NCBI GenBank assembly: GCA_001695595.3
Contig: MBPM02000081.1
Coordinates: 285,359-349,358 of the forward strand
Reading direction: 5' to 3'
DNA length: 64,000 nucleotides
Source of the DNA: Plasmopara viticola
Taxonomy: Eukaryota > Oomycota > Peronosporomycetes > Peronosporales > Peronosporaceae
Position 1 is the stretch's first letter; every line of letters starts with the position of its first letter. Under the pieces are notes generated by a model that was not told the DNA's origin, did not search any database, and worked only from the letters and a program-made list of their open reading frames with translations. The translations under genes were made by a program, and so were the position numbers. Of this stretch, positions 22,246-34,705 are shown one piece after another.

Positions 22246-23309
22246 ATTAAATCAGTGGCAACAGCATTCGTCCTGCACATTGTTATTTCTCGCTAGCTTC
22301 TGTGCCACTCTATACGATTAAAGCCATTGCAAAAAAAACTGAGTCGAGCAAATTTCAGTGTGGAGCGCTTGTTTGTATAAATGTGCTTTGCGCCGTAGCG
22401 CGCGCTGTTGTATTATGAACGACAAAGATGCAATCGTGACTCAGATTTTGGAATTGCGAACAAGCTTTAAAGTGGATCTATAGGACCAGGTAAATTACTA
22501 GCAAAACAGTATACCATTTATCGTGATCCTCAGTTTTAATGTCATCTTTCGACGCACTCTCGCTTTTACGCGGTACCACGAAGCCATTTGCCGTCGCGTG
22601 TACAATTTCGGCACCATTTTTATTGTAAAGTCCGCTTTTGTCGCTTCCTAGTGTTTTACATTGCAGCTATTCGTCTGACGGCAGCGACAATTCATTGATC
22701 GTGAGCTCCCCAGTGATGCGCACCAGCTCCCTGAACACTTGAAGACCAAGCACATCGTTTAGCACCTTTGATTAGAGCCCTTTTTTATACGGTAAGCACC
22801 GTCAACGACTGCAAAAAAAGTCAAGCACAACAACCTTTAGCTTCTGTCAGAGCCGCGCGGGTCAGCAATTGGTCGATCGTTAGTTTTTCCATAGAAATGC
22901 CTCGAAAGTAAAGTATCTGCCGCCGCACACTCGATGGGCCAAAATGTAGCAAACCATACGTGTCCTATGTAATTGAGGACTCGTCTGTGTCATTGATATG
23001 TAATATGTGATAACTACTTTTATCGTAATTATCATATATTACATACTACCACTTGTGCGACGGGTTAGAATTTACAAATGCAGGCGCTTAGGGCGAAAGT
23101 CCCGTGTAAACCAAAGCCATCTATCTACATTGATGTAAAGCCCTTCGATGATCTTCGTCCTTGAGCAAAGAGAAAGCCCATACTTTATCTAGAAAGACAG
23201 AAATTGTCATGATGTTTGTCTTGTTAAGGATGGAGCAAGAGAGAACGGTGGATACGGTTTTCTATGTGCGATACCTAAATTGAGACGAAATATCTATCAG
23301 TGAGATGGA
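22246..23309 (+). repeat. Spacer S2, B2 3' flank, left arm of the central palindrome
   Basis: Forward copy of 9128 to about 10130. It ends abruptly near 23308, where the sequence continues as the reverse complement of S2. No gene. Confidence 0.75.
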
Positions 23310-24715
23310 CGTGGTTCGCTGGAATCATTCACGGATGTCTGAGGAAAGAGCAGGTCAGTCTGGCAAGCGCGATCTAAGCAAATGAGTTGTTACTCTATGA
23401 GCTAAAGTCCGCCGACCTCTAACTTTTTCAAAAGCCATAAAGCTAAATTTTCACGCAGTAGACCACACTTCGTTTTTCACAGCGCCGTACTAGTTTTGGT
23501 CTTTGAATACGACATGCTTGATAAAAGAAACACAACAGCAAGTGTCACCGCAGATCTAATGTTGACGGATGCACATACGCTTGACAGCTGCTTGTATGTC
23601 TGCCACCTCTTCATCAGCATAGCTGAACTCTATGGGTTCTGGAATGTACGATCAGCCCTGGCTTTATGAGTCTCTTCTTACGCTAACCACTTGTAAGTTA
23701 GAGTTAAGGCCTCCTACAAAATGAGCGGGTGTTGACGCATGTCCACCCGAGGTGCTCCGTCCTTGGAAAAACTAACACCATGCCATTTTTGTCTTTCTGG
23801 CCAAAGTATAGGATCTTTCCCTGCTTGGTCGCGAAGATCATCGAAGGGCTTCACACTCAATGTATGCGGCTTTGACTTACACAGGGCATTCGCCCAAGGC
23901 GCCTGCATTTGTAAATTTTAACGCGACAGCAGCGTTGTAGTATGTAATATATGATTTCTACGATAAAATAGTGCCGCAGCTGTCGTAAAACAAGTCTTCG
24001 TTTATAGGACACGTATTGCTTGCTACTCTTTGGCCCATCAAGCGCGTGGTGGTAGAAACCTTACTTCCGACACGATCGATCAATTGCTGACATGCACGGC
24101 TCTGACGCAAGCTAAATGTCGTTGTGCTTGACATTCTTTTGCAGGCGTTGATGGTGCTTTCCATCAAAACGTGTCTGCTGTCGCCCTAATTTAAAGTTGC
24201 TGGACGATGTGCTTGGCCGTTTCTATGACTTAAGCGTTGAGGGTGCTGGTGCTCATCACTAGAAGGCTCTCGACCAATGACTTATTGCTGCCGTCAGACG
24301 GATAGCTGCAATGTAAACATTAGGAGGCGGCAAAAGGGGACTGTACAAAAAAAATGGTGACGAATTCGTACACGCTACCGCAAATGACTTTGTGGTACCG
24401 CGTGAAGGCTAGAGTGCGTCACAAGATGGCATCAGTAGTGAGGACTACAATAAATGATATACGTTTTTGCTAGTAATTTACCTGGTCCTATAGTGCCACT
24501 TGAAAGCTTGTGCGCAATTTTAAAATCTTGACTTGCAGAGTCACGACTGCACCTTTGTCGTTCATAACCCGAAAGCGCGCGCTACGGCGCAAAGATCATT
24601 TAAATAAACAAGCGCTTCTCACTAAAACTTGCTCTACTCATTTTTTTGCAATGGCTTAATTTGTATAAGCGGTACAGAAGCTAGCGAGAAAAAAATGAAT
24701 GCTGTTGTCACTGTT
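23310..24715 (-). repeat. Spacer S2 inverted, right arm of the central palindrome
   Basis: Reverse complement of about 9128-10730. The first 600 bases (to about 23910) have no counterpart in the left arm and form the loop. The remainder pairs with 22246-23309. No gene; the frame at 23958-24167 is a decayed stretch shared by S2 copies. Confidence 0.75.
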
Positions 24716-26885
24716 TTAATTCAAAAGCTCCAAGATCCAATGACGACGATTACGTTTCGAGATTAAGTTCTCGACTAAACCTACATTACTGTGGCAAAAA
24801 TCATAAAATAGCTCGTACATGATCATGAACTTCACAATGTAGACCTCCTCCAAATTCATTTTACTAACCGTCACTGCATGCTCCCCAAACCGCCAGTAAC
24901 TTTGCCAAATCTGGCTCCAGCAATTGCTTTGCATCTTCTGGTTTCTGCAATTTTGCCAAACTCTCGAGTAATCTATACACATGCATGGCGTTTGGACTTA
25001 ACTTATCTAGCCATTTCAGTAAACAAACCATCTTAATGTCTCTTGCAGATACTTGAGAGACAGCAGCTTATTGGCCTTAACAAATGCCTCGTGGACCTTT
25101 TCTTCTTCCTCACTTACCTTATCGATTACACGCATGCGCACATTGTAATCATCGGAAACGCTTTGACGATATAACAACGCGGGATGCGCAATTTCTTTTC
25201 GAAAGTGCAAAGGGTTCTCGATTGAATGCAAATCCGCTTCGTCAGGAAGTTTGTTTATTTCAAATTTCTATACCTTATCAGCGATCAGTGGGTTGCTGAG
25301 TGGGCTATCAGGAGCAACAACGCTAGTCGACGAAGAGTCTCGAATTTCGGGTCGGTAGTTGTGCTGCGTTGAATATCTAATTGCATTTTCTATAATGACA
25401 GTCGGCTCCCTTTCCTCAGTCTACTTGCCAATACGAACGCCGCATTGCTTCCCACCACCACCAAAGAAATTTCTGGAGTTGGTTGAGCATGCACTTCTTC
25501 TCCATCCACATTGTCAAGTGTCGGATCAATACGCTGGCGTTGTTTGTTTTTGATCTCCACCTCGTCAGGATGTCTGTTCATGTCAATCTATAACACCTTC
25601 TGAGCGATCCTGTGCGTTCCACGTCGACTACCAGAAGCGGCGGCGCTAGTCGTAGAAAAGCCGGGCAGCGGAAGCCGGTTGCCGTGCTGCGTTGTTTTCA
25701 TAGGTCTTACAGCATCATTGGCAGTGACAATTGGTGGAGAATCGACGCCTCGACCAGCAACTACATATCGGGAAGTACTGGTATCTGCAATCAGTTGATG
25801 AATACTTTAAGTTGGCACTTATAAATATATTTACTTTTGCAATTTGCTAATTAGTGCCCAAGTAACTTTTTCAATTCCAATAAGCTCGACTCTTCCCGGT
25901 CTTTTTGCCAATGCGAATGGCGCATTGTTTGCCACTGACCCGAAAAAAATTCTGCATTCGGTGTAGCATCCAGTTCTGTTCCACGTGCACGTCGGTAGTC
26001 GCGTTGCATCGTAGTTATAACATTATTGATTGTGACAATCGGCTCACTTCTCCCCAGTTTATTTGCCCATACAAATGGCATATTGCTTGCCACCGGCACC
26101 AGATATTCATCTAAATTTGGCCGAGCATGCAATTCTCGTTCATCCGTATTGTTAAGCATCGGGTTGGTGCGCTGGCGTTTGCTGTTTCTGACCTTCACCT
26201 CGTCATGTCGTTAAATTAAGCCGAACTCTAACGCCTTCTGAGTGATCAACTGCTTATTAAATTGGCCATCAGGAGCAACGGCGCTAGTCGAAGGAAAGCT
26301 TAATGATGCAGGTCGGTAGTCATGCTGCGTTATAGATCTTCCAGCATTATTGACTGTGTTTGTCGGCTTTTCTCTCTCCAGTATTTTTGACAATACAAAC
26401 GGCACGTCGCTTGCCACCGCCACCACAGCCTTTTTTGGATTTGGTGCAGCATGCAGCAGTGCTTGTCTATACACATTAATAGGTCTTGGTTTGATGGGCT
26501 GGTCCTTGCTTTTAATGATATTTAACGTAGGATCCAATTGCTTATAGTTTGTCATTGCCTCTGCAGCTTTCACAACCACATCGTCTCGATTTGTTCCCAT
26601 CACATTAGCCGCTTTTGTGATGGTCTGATCTATTCCTTCTAAAAGATTGCTTTCGTTCGAAAAACGGTTCAACATGCGGTCTTCACCGCCCGCGTGGACC
26701 GCCCATTTGTTCTTTAGGTCACGACTTCCTCGAAGAACTCGCTTCGGCAGCATCTTGTTAACGGTGCCACCAGACGTCACAATGTCATTGTAAGGTACTT
26801 TTTCAGGCTCGGTCTGGTCAAATTCAGCAGCCGAACAGCTGGCCGCAATGAGTAGCGCGATAGCTACGTAGTATGCGCCGCGCAT
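24716..26885 (-). pseudogene. Type B RxLR effector B3, disrupted by a solo LTR
   Basis: A minus-strand homologue of B2 with start at 26883-26885 and stop at 24716-24718. The signal peptide, RVLRGS and GGEDR are intact. A TAA replaces a lysine codon at 26211, leaving a possible 224-residue truncated protein. A 145-bp solo LTR sits in the third repeat (25732-25876), and sequence following it appears shortened: the part of the array between the PVANN core of unit 3 and that of unit 2 is fused. Further stops and frameshifts occur near 25230 and 24990. Head to head with B2 across the palindrome centre. Confidence 0.88.
25732..25876. mobile_element. Solo LTR of a second copia family
   Basis: A 145-bp insertion beginning TGGTGGAGAATCG and ending TTTTTCAATT. 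It is flanked by ACAAT at 25727-25731 and CCAAT at 25877-25881, a worn 5-bp duplication. B2 is uninterrupted here (it reads ACAATCGG on that strand). The same 145-bp sequence, attached to a copia RNase H end, is at 55855-55999. Loss of the internal part by LTR-LTR recombination explains the solo form. The 3' end does not read CA, so the exact edge is uncertain. Confidence 0.75.
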
Positions 26886-28846
26886 AAGGAGGGACGGGGG
26901 GATCGGCTTTTTAAATATTTCGTGACAAATTTGATTAGTAAGTAAAAATTCACTGAACTGATTGGTGGTAATTCGACATATTGGATACCGGTATTCGTGA
27001 CAAGATGCAACGTGGATAGTAGAAAAATAAATGGTAACATGTAGTGTGCGTGCGTAAGCCCAGTGTCACGCTGGTTTGACGCCAACCTTTTAGCTATCAA
27101 TTGCAATCGAATGTTTTGCCTTTCTGACTTCGAAAATGATAACATTAGGCAAAATAACACTTAAGCTCTAGCCCTAGATGCTCTGTGAAAAGAGCTATTA
27201 ATATATTAAAAAATGTATGGTCCTCACATGGACTTTAGATATTTCTTAAATATCGCATTATCTATACGGTGATAGTATCGGAAGGGTATCTGTCGTATGT
27301 GGCAATATTATTGATATTCAAGAGTGATACATCTTGTGCGTGAAGTCGATTTTGTATTGTGTTGTATTACGTTCTCGCGTTGCCAATTTTTGCACGTGCT
27401 AGGATCAGTCTGGCTAGTCCACGACATAGAGTGGTGTCCGCATACGTGGGTCTTGTTCGGCGGGCAGTGCAGCCAACACCGAGGTCGTGAGGGTCTTCCA
27501 TTATTTTGTTTAGCTCTGACTTGGTAAGAGCTCAGGTGGCGCCCTGGTGCTGGAGACCGTCGCGTCAAAGGTGAGACTCGTTAGAGACCTGCAGATGCCC
27601 GTAGCACCTGCCCAAAGCGCGCGAGCATTTAGCCCCCGCGCTTGAAAGGAGGGCGTCACCCCAACCTTTTCCGAAGATAGAAGTCAATTTGTGGCCGAAA
27701 CGGCAGTGTAGACGGTTGCAAGTCGGTCAGGCCATTCCCGAAGATCGAGTCAACCTTCGCTACTTCTTGGCCCATGAATCGCGCGGCAGCAAATTCTTTG
27801 CATCCTATGCATCTATTTGATAAAATGAACGTTCAAATAAGTGCTATCCCACACGGCTCTGACACAGTCTTGGCTTTCTTGCCCTCGACGTTTTTTGCAG
27901 TCGTTAATGGCGCTCACCCTTAAAAAGTTTCTTCCTGCGGCTCGAATGAAAAGTTGCTGGTTGATGTGCGTGGCCTTCTCTATGACTGAAGTGCTCACCG
28001 TATAGTGCTCATCCTTGAGAAGCTCAAGGCTAATAAACTCATACGGAGGTGTCGACAAGAGCAACATCGAAGTAAAGTTGCTGACAAGAACTTACACGTC
28101 CCAGCGAATAGCTTTGTGGCATTACGTGAATGCAAGAGGACTTAACGAGGTGGCATTAGCACTGAGGACAACGATAGATGATGTACACTATTTCTCAATA
28201 GAGTTGCAAGCCTTCTTATTGTGGTCCTTCGGCGCCATCTAATAGCTTGCGCCTATTTTTCAAAGGTTCTTACTTGTAGAATCGCTATTGCAGCCTTATC
28301 TTCAGCAACACAACAGCACGCGTAATGGCGTAAAAATATATACTCAAGCGCTCCGTGCTGTTTGTAAAAGTTGATCAACTGGTTTATTTCTTTAAGCGTT
28401 GGCTTCTATGACCAATCATAAAAAACTGGCAGAGTAACTTAGCGCGAGAACGAGTGAACGCGAGAATGAGTGACCGATGCTGTCAAGGACAATACGCTTT
28501 CAAATACATAACACACGTCAAAAGACAACATTTAGGTGACTGGCGGTGCTTTGACGAGGGAGACCGTGACGTACTTGCTCTTGCAGTACTCTAGCATTAA
28601 CCGCTTTGGTTTTATAGATAACAATTTGTTGGGTTTTGCCCTTGTTATTTAGAGCATACAGAAAGTTTCACTTAGGTCGGGAAGTCAAATTGCTAAATTA
28701 CCTACGTTTTAAAAATTGATTTTTGTAAGGAAAAAGTATTGATAAACTTCACCAACTGACTCCGTAATTTAGTCAACAGCGATCGTCACGCTCCCTTTAT
28801 CCATAATACAGATTCATCAAGTAGCATCAACGCTACTGACCCAAGT
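26886..28846 (-). repeat. Spacer S1, copy 3 (between B3 and A3)
   Basis: An inverted S1 copy with no copia and no MULE, but with a SINE-like insertion (27353-27679). The copia target site GGCAGTGTAGACGG near 27.71 kb is intact. A 75-codon frame at 28015-28242 (plus strand) recurs in other copies but starts with TTG here. Confidence 0.75.
27353..27679 (-). mobile_element. SINE-like element, copy 2
   Basis: About 327 bp between worn direct repeats GAAGTCGATTT (27342-27352) and GAAGTCAATTT (27680-27690). It occupies the same position in S1 as the copies at 44.8 and 57.4 kb. The tail side reads TGTATTGTGTTGTATTACG. Confidence 0.6.
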
Positions 28847-30427
28847 TTAATGCTCAAAAATCGATTGATGGGAGTTGATTTTCGAAGGCAATCCGTCGAT
28901 GACAATCCCACCACTATGGCAAAATTCATAGAATAACTCGTACATGATGGCCAATTTCGCCGTGTAGGCCACGTCCAAATTCACCTTAGTAGCCTGCAAA
29001 GCTGACTCACCAGTCCCCAACAACTTTGTCATATCTGGGCCCAACACTCTCTGTGAGACATTTCGCGTTTGCGAAGTTGCCAGAGAATTGAGTGTCCGAA
29101 GAAGAACTCCGGTGTTTGGACTTGAGTTTTGCCATCTGAGCAAGCGAAGCATCTTAGCCGTCTCTTGCGGATACTGGTGAAATGGCAGGCTTAACGCCTT
29201 CAGAAACGCCTCGTGAATTTCTTTCACCTTATCATCTACCACGACTTCAAAATCCACAACAGGGCCTTCCGCAATTTCAGCCTTCCAATCTATGGGAACG
29301 CTTTGACCCTTCGTCGTCGCGGGATGCGCGGATTGCTCATTTCCTTCTAGCAAGTGAAAAGGATGGTTGACTGAATGCGAATCCACCTTGTCAGGGTAGT
29401 TAATATTGCCAAATTCTACCGTCTTCTGAGCGATCAGCTGTTTGTTAAGTTGACCACCAGGATCGGCGGCAATAGTCGCTGAAGAGACCAAACGCTTGTG
29501 TTGAAGGTTGTGCTCAGCTACAGAGTTTATAGCATTTTCCACAATGACTTTTGACGTATATCTTCCCAACCTTATTGCCAATACGGTTCCCGCATTATTT
29601 GTCAGCGGCATCAGAGATTTTGTTGGATTGATTGCCACCGACACCAGAGATTTTTCTGGATTTGGCAAAGCATGCGATGCTTGTCCGCCCACACTGTTAC
29701 GCATTGAGTCGATCCGCTGGTGCTCGCTGTTTGTGATCTCGACCTCGTCGGGATATTTGTTCAAGTCAAACTCCAACGCCTTCTGAGCTCTCAGCTGCTT
29801 GTTGGGTCGACTATCAGGAACGGCGGCTCCAAATGTAAAGGAGCCTGGAGGCGCGGGTCGGTAGTCGTGCTGCGCCATAATCCTTGCAGTTTTTTGCATA
29901 CCGACATTCGGCTTAATTTTTTTCAGGTTCTTTGCCGATGCGAATGACGCAATGTTTACCACTGGCACTAGAGGCGTTTCTATATTTGGCGTATGCAGTG
30001 CTTGTCCACCCACATTGTTAGGCGTCGGGTCAATGCGCTTTCGCTTGCTGTTTAAAGCTTTGAACACAGGTTTCAATTGCTTGTACTGTTCAATTGCTTC
30101 CGTAGCTTCCGCAATCACATTATCTGCACCCGTTCTGATCCCACTAGCCGAACTGATGACATTCTGGTCTAGCTCTTTTGAGAAACCAATCTCGTTCGAG
30201 AAATGTCCCATCATGCGCTCTTCACTGCCCGCGTCGACCGTCAACGTGTCCTTAACATTAGGACTTTCTCGAAGAACATGCCTCGGCAACAACTTATTAA
30301 CGTTGCCACCAGACGTCACGCCGTCATTGCTCGGTGCTTGCTGAGGCTCGGCCTGGTCGAAGCCTGCAACTGCTTGGCTGCAAGCTACGACGAGAAGCGC
30401 AGTAGCCACGTAGTATGCGCCACGCAT
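28847..30427 (-). CDS. Type A RxLR-like secreted effector A3 (intact, 526 aa)
   Basis: Uninterrupted single-exon gene on the minus strand. The start at 30425-30427 begins the conserved MRGAYY signal peptide; the 40 extra upstream codons are not conserved coding sequence. RHVLR at 49-53 contains HVLR, a degenerate RxLR with histidine in the first position, and SEER is at 68-71. Two repeat units open with SKRKR and SEHQR, so the second has lost its basic opening compared with SKRQR in A2. The C-terminal helical domain (about 395-510) and the SIFEH end are intact. Relative to A2 the C-terminal domain has substitutions near the WQNSSPNTGVLLR stretch. Mirror partner of A2 across the palindrome. 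Expected to be secreted and host-delivered; target unknown. Confidence 0.88.
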   Translation of the reverse strand: MRGAYYVATALLVVACSQAVAGFDQAEPQQAPSNDGVTSGGNVNKLLPRHVLRESPNVKDTLTVDAGSEERMMGHFSNEIGFSKELDQNVISSASGIRTGADNVIAEATEAIEQYKQLKPVFKALNSKRKRIDPTPNNVGGQALHTPNIETPLVPVVNIASFASAKNLKKIKPNVGMQKTARIMAQHDYRPAPPGSFTFGAAVPDSRPNKQLRAQKALEFDLNKYPDEVEITNSEHQRIDSMRNSVGGQASHALPNPEKSLVSVAINPTKSLMPLTNNAGTVLAIRLGRYTSKVIVENAINSVAEHNLQHKRLVSSATIAADPGGQLNKQLIAQKTVEFGNINYPDKVDSHSVNHPFHLLEGNEQSAHPATTKGQSVPIDWKAEIAEGPVVDFEVVVDDKVKEIHEAFLKALSLPFHQYPQETAKMLRLLRWQNSSPNTGVLLRTLNSLATSQTRNVSQRVLGPDMTKLLGTGESALQATKVNLDVAYTAKLAIMYELFYEFCHSGGIVIDGLPSKINSHQSIFEH

Positions 30428-33400
30428 GGGGAGGAGGTGGGGCAATCGACAAGGAGCTGACAGAGTACAGTGCGACCGGCTGGTCTGAGCGTGCTTTGCA
30501 TAGTAAAAAGTAACAAAATTGATTGGTATGAGAGTAGAGCTTTTCAAAACAGACTAGCAGAGTTGATTGGTAAGAATTTAGCACATGAGATACTGCATAC
30601 GTATAAAAGGGAAAGGTTAGCGTAAATACAAATTACAATTTTAGCTTGTGTCTTACTTAAATTGAAAGTGACACCATCCACTTCCGAGTACTATAATGCA
30701 TGCAGCTAATTTACCTTGTGGCACAAATTTTACAATATACCAGCTCCTATATTCGTTTGAAGCGCGCTCTGACGTTATGCTTCAAACAAATTTAAGATCA
30801 AGTCAATTGGCGTGCTCCCTTCTCCTCGTGATAATTCAGTCTATAACAATATGGTACGCTCTCGTGAAATGGCCAAATCTCTTGCTGCACGGTATGAACT
30901 TCAAATTTGCTTATGATCTTATACTCAACGACCGTTCTTTATCCTTGGTCTGAAGAGGATCAGTGTGTGCGATAACTTGGATTTTAAAGACTGGTATACA
31001 TACACCAAAAAAATATGGTCCTACCTATTCTTTAGATAGAGCTGAATTTTGTGTTACGATTTACGCAGGAGCTGTAGTTATTGCAAAATCCTACGCAATT
31101 TCCGTGAAAGCGAACACTGAAATGGCTGTATTGCGCACCAAGAAAGAAGGTCTTTGAGCGCTTTTAATCAACAAATCAGCTTTTGATAATAATAAATTGC
31201 CTAAAGACAAATAAAAGACAGCCAAAACTCGGCTTTAAAGAACGATCCGTTACACTAGAATATGTAGTTATTCGTTTGAAGATGAGCTTTTCCTTGATTT
31301 TCTTTTAATTTGGTTAGGTGATAACGCTAACCAAACGTATTGAAAGAGCCTTTCACGGAAAAACACACGCTTATCTATTTTTCTCGCCCACTGGTTCACA
31401 GACACCTTATTCTTCAGACGATGTTACAAACGCTATATGTGTTGAGAGGCGTTGCAATAGCCCGTCTTATATTCGTCTGACTCTCTATCCGCTAAAGCTG
31501 TGAAGAAGCCGTAGGCTGACTGGCGAAGTGGCCTCATCACCGGGAGTAACCCCTTAATGACATTTATTTTGTTGTCAGACTCACTTGTCATTCATTTCAG
31601 TATGCCGAACCTCCCAAAGGTCAAGCTCCGACCAATAACACCCTTGCTGATGAAGTCACCAATTAAGAAACAATAAGACAAAGATTAAACCATTCTCTAC
31701 AATTCTTGAAGTGGGTCCGGCCGTAATCCCCAAAGTATCGGGCGGGAACTTTGTCGTTTCCTCACGTCCGATTGCTGACGTAAGTTACGATCCTGTAAGA
31801 AGTCCATTTACTCTCTGGAAAACGAGTTCGTCGAGGAAGAGGAGAAGTTAGCAGCCCCCCGATCAATTTTAGAAAAAGCGGTGCCACCAAGCTGTATGCT
31901 CTTTTGCTATGCGCACCAGGAAAACGTTTTGGAGGTCACTCTTTATCTATCATTCTTCACAGAGATTTGGTTTTAAAGGAGTCACTTTTCTAGTGTAACC
32001 TTGCAGCAGCTATGCGCGTGCTAATAGCAGTCTAGCTTGGATACTCTTATCACCGAAGTAACAATCCAGAAGATAAATTTGACTTACACTCATTCTTGTG
32101 ATACTATCACCACGCAGAATCAATTACAGCAGCTTTTCTAGGACCAAGCAAACCTTCAGGGTATTATAAATTAGCTGCTTTTAAACAAAGTACGTTTCTC
32201 GTGCTAGTTACCTCGGGTCGAAGACAATTTATCTCTGACAATCCTCGAATTTCGCAAAATATCAACCCAGGCAACACAAGCTTGAGCTCTGGACAGAACT
32301 ACCATGTCCTTTTCCCCTAATTTACAGCAAATAAGACTGCGACCTATGTGCGAAGCGCATATTGTTTTAAAACTCTTAGGGCCTCAATCAATTGTGGTAT
32401 ATTTAAACTCGCGGCTCTTTTAAATCTTGAGGCCTTTATCAGTTGTGGTGGATTTGAATTGGCGGCTCTTGTGAATTCTGTGAAACGGGGCTGCACTAAA
32501 ATATCTCTAATGTTTGTCAAAGCACAATACAACGGAAAATATGGGACTTTCGTGCACATACTGTACAGTGTATCTATCTTTGTGTAAAATTAAAACTTGA
32601 CGAGAGTTGAAGCGTTTATAACGTGACACTGCACGTAAAATGCACATCCTTGATTTAAATGCCTTGTCTGAGAACCCTTCTCGCCGCTAACGGCATGCAG
32701 AAAATGCTGCATCGCTCAGTGGCTTTCGTTTCGTTCCACGTGCAGTGGTATGGGATAGCTTGTACTGCCTTGACTTCGAGTCAGCCATATCAATCAATAT
32801 ATGTAGAAAGAAATACTTCGACGAGCACCGCGAGTAGTTTCAGTGCCACTACACGTTGCGGACACCTATTCTCGATATGATCGTTATCCGATTCAGACAC
32901 ACCCATGTCTACCACTTTAAACGACTTCTTCTGAAGACCACACTAATAGCGCTTCTTCATCGTAGCGAATATATTCGTGACTCACCTAGCTTTCGCTTGG
33001 AGCAAAGCGGGTGCAACCGAAGACCTTTGCCCTTTAGCTAGTCCCGCACATGTGGTAGTCACACTATTCCTAGATGACATTAGGCTTCGCATCTAGTACG
33101 AAAGCTAACTGCTTCCAATGCTATCGAAAGAGGAAAAATTAGAGCTCAAAATCTGCTGGACCTTGGTTAAAATGACACTCGCTTCTGCCGCTAAGTGAAG
33201 AGTAAAGTTTCAAGTCTGATGAGCTTGCAAGTATTCTTCGAAATTTAAGCGTCGAATGTAATTAACCGACCCCTTGAAGACGTGGTTTGCTAGAATCATT
33301 CACTGATTTCTAAGAAATGAGCAGGTCAGTCTAGCAAGCGCGATCTAAGCAAATGAGTTGTTACTCTATCGGGTGAAGTTTGACGACTTTTATTTTTTTA

Positions 33401-34705
33401 AAGAGCCATAAAGCTAAATTTTCTCGCAGTAGACCACACTTCGTTTTTCACCGCGCCGTACTAGTTTTGGTCCCAGAAAATTTGACATGCTTGATAAAAA
33501 AAAAATGGCAAGTGTCACCGCAGATCTAATGTTGACGGATGCACATACGCTGAACAGCTGCTTGTATGTCTGCCAACTCTTCATCAGCATAGCTGAACTC
33601 TATATGTTCTGGATTGTACGATCGGCCCTGGCTTTATGAGTCTCTTCTTACGCTTACCACTTGTAAGTCAGTATCAAGGCCTCCTTCAAAATGAGCGGGT
33701 GTTGACGCATGTGCGCAGATCGTTCAAAAAGACGGCGACTAAGACTTTTTCTGAAAGAAGCTCACCGTCCTTCGTATTAAGGCAAACACCTTGCCTTTTT
33801 TTGTCTTTCTGGCCAAAGTAAAGGATCTTTCCCTGCTTGGTTGCAAAGATCATCGAAGGGCTTCACACTCCATGTAGGCGGCTTTGGTTTACACAGGGCG
33901 TTCGCCCTAGTCGCCTGCCAACAGCAGCGTGGTAGTATGTTATATATGATTCCTACGATAGAATAGTTCCACACCTGTCGCAAAACGAGTCTTCGTTTAC
34001 AGGACACTACTTTTTGGCCCATCAAGCGCGTGGTGGCAGAAACCTTACTTCCGACGATTAATCAATTGCTGACCTGCGCGGCTCTGACGCAAGCTAAAAG
34101 TCGTTGTGCTTAACATTCTTTTGCAGGCGTTGATGGTGCCTACCCTCAAAAGGTGTCTGCTGTCGCCCTAATTTAAAGGTGCTGGACGATGTGCTTGGTC
34201 GTTTCTATGACTTAAGCGTTGAGGGTGCTGGTGCTCATCATTAGGGAGCTCCCGACCATTGACGTATCGCTGCCGTCAGATGGATAGCTGCAATGTTAAC
34301 ATTAGGAGGCGACAAAAGGGGGTAGTACAATAAAAATGATGACGTGTTCGTACACGCGACGGCAAATGACTTTGTGGTACCGCGTAAAAGCGAGAGTGCG
34401 TCACAAGATGGCATAAATACTGAGGATTACGTTAAATGATATACATTTTTGCTAGTAATTTGCCTGGTCCTATAGTGCCACTTCAAAGCTTGTGCGCAAT
34501 TTTAAAATCTTGACTTGCAGAGTCACGACTGCACCTTTGTCGTTCATAACACAACAGCGCGCGCTATGGCGCAAGGCGTATTTATATAAATAAGCGTTTC
34601 TCACTAAAATTTGCTAACCTCATTTTTTTGCAATGGCCTAATTTGTAAAAGTGGCACAGAAGATAGTGAGAAAAAATGAGCGGGACGAACGCTGATGCCA
34701 CTGAT
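30428..34705 (-). repeat. Spacer S2, copy 3 (between A3 and B4), no intact gene
   Basis: Reverse-orientation S2. It lacks the SINE-like element: a single CCAGCTCCTATA target is present near 30.74 kb. It also has a deletion of roughly 200 bp joining the equivalents of 10015 and 10225 (near 33.78 kb). The start-less stretch of copy 1 is present at about 31.57-31.86 kb but contains a TAA. Confidence 0.7.
30511..30530 (-). promoter_or_regulatory. Putative core promoter of A3
   Basis: On the minus strand this reads CATACCAATCAATTTTGTTA, about 85-105 bp upstream of the A3 ATG. CAATTTT resembles the oomycete initiation element. The segment is conserved in the A4 flank and mostly in the A5 flank. 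Confidence 0.4.

Noticed and set aside
27353..27679. SINE-like element as a coding exon (minus-strand frame of about 86-130 codons)
   Set aside because: The frame varies between copies, while boundaries with target duplications explain the sequence better as a mobile element.
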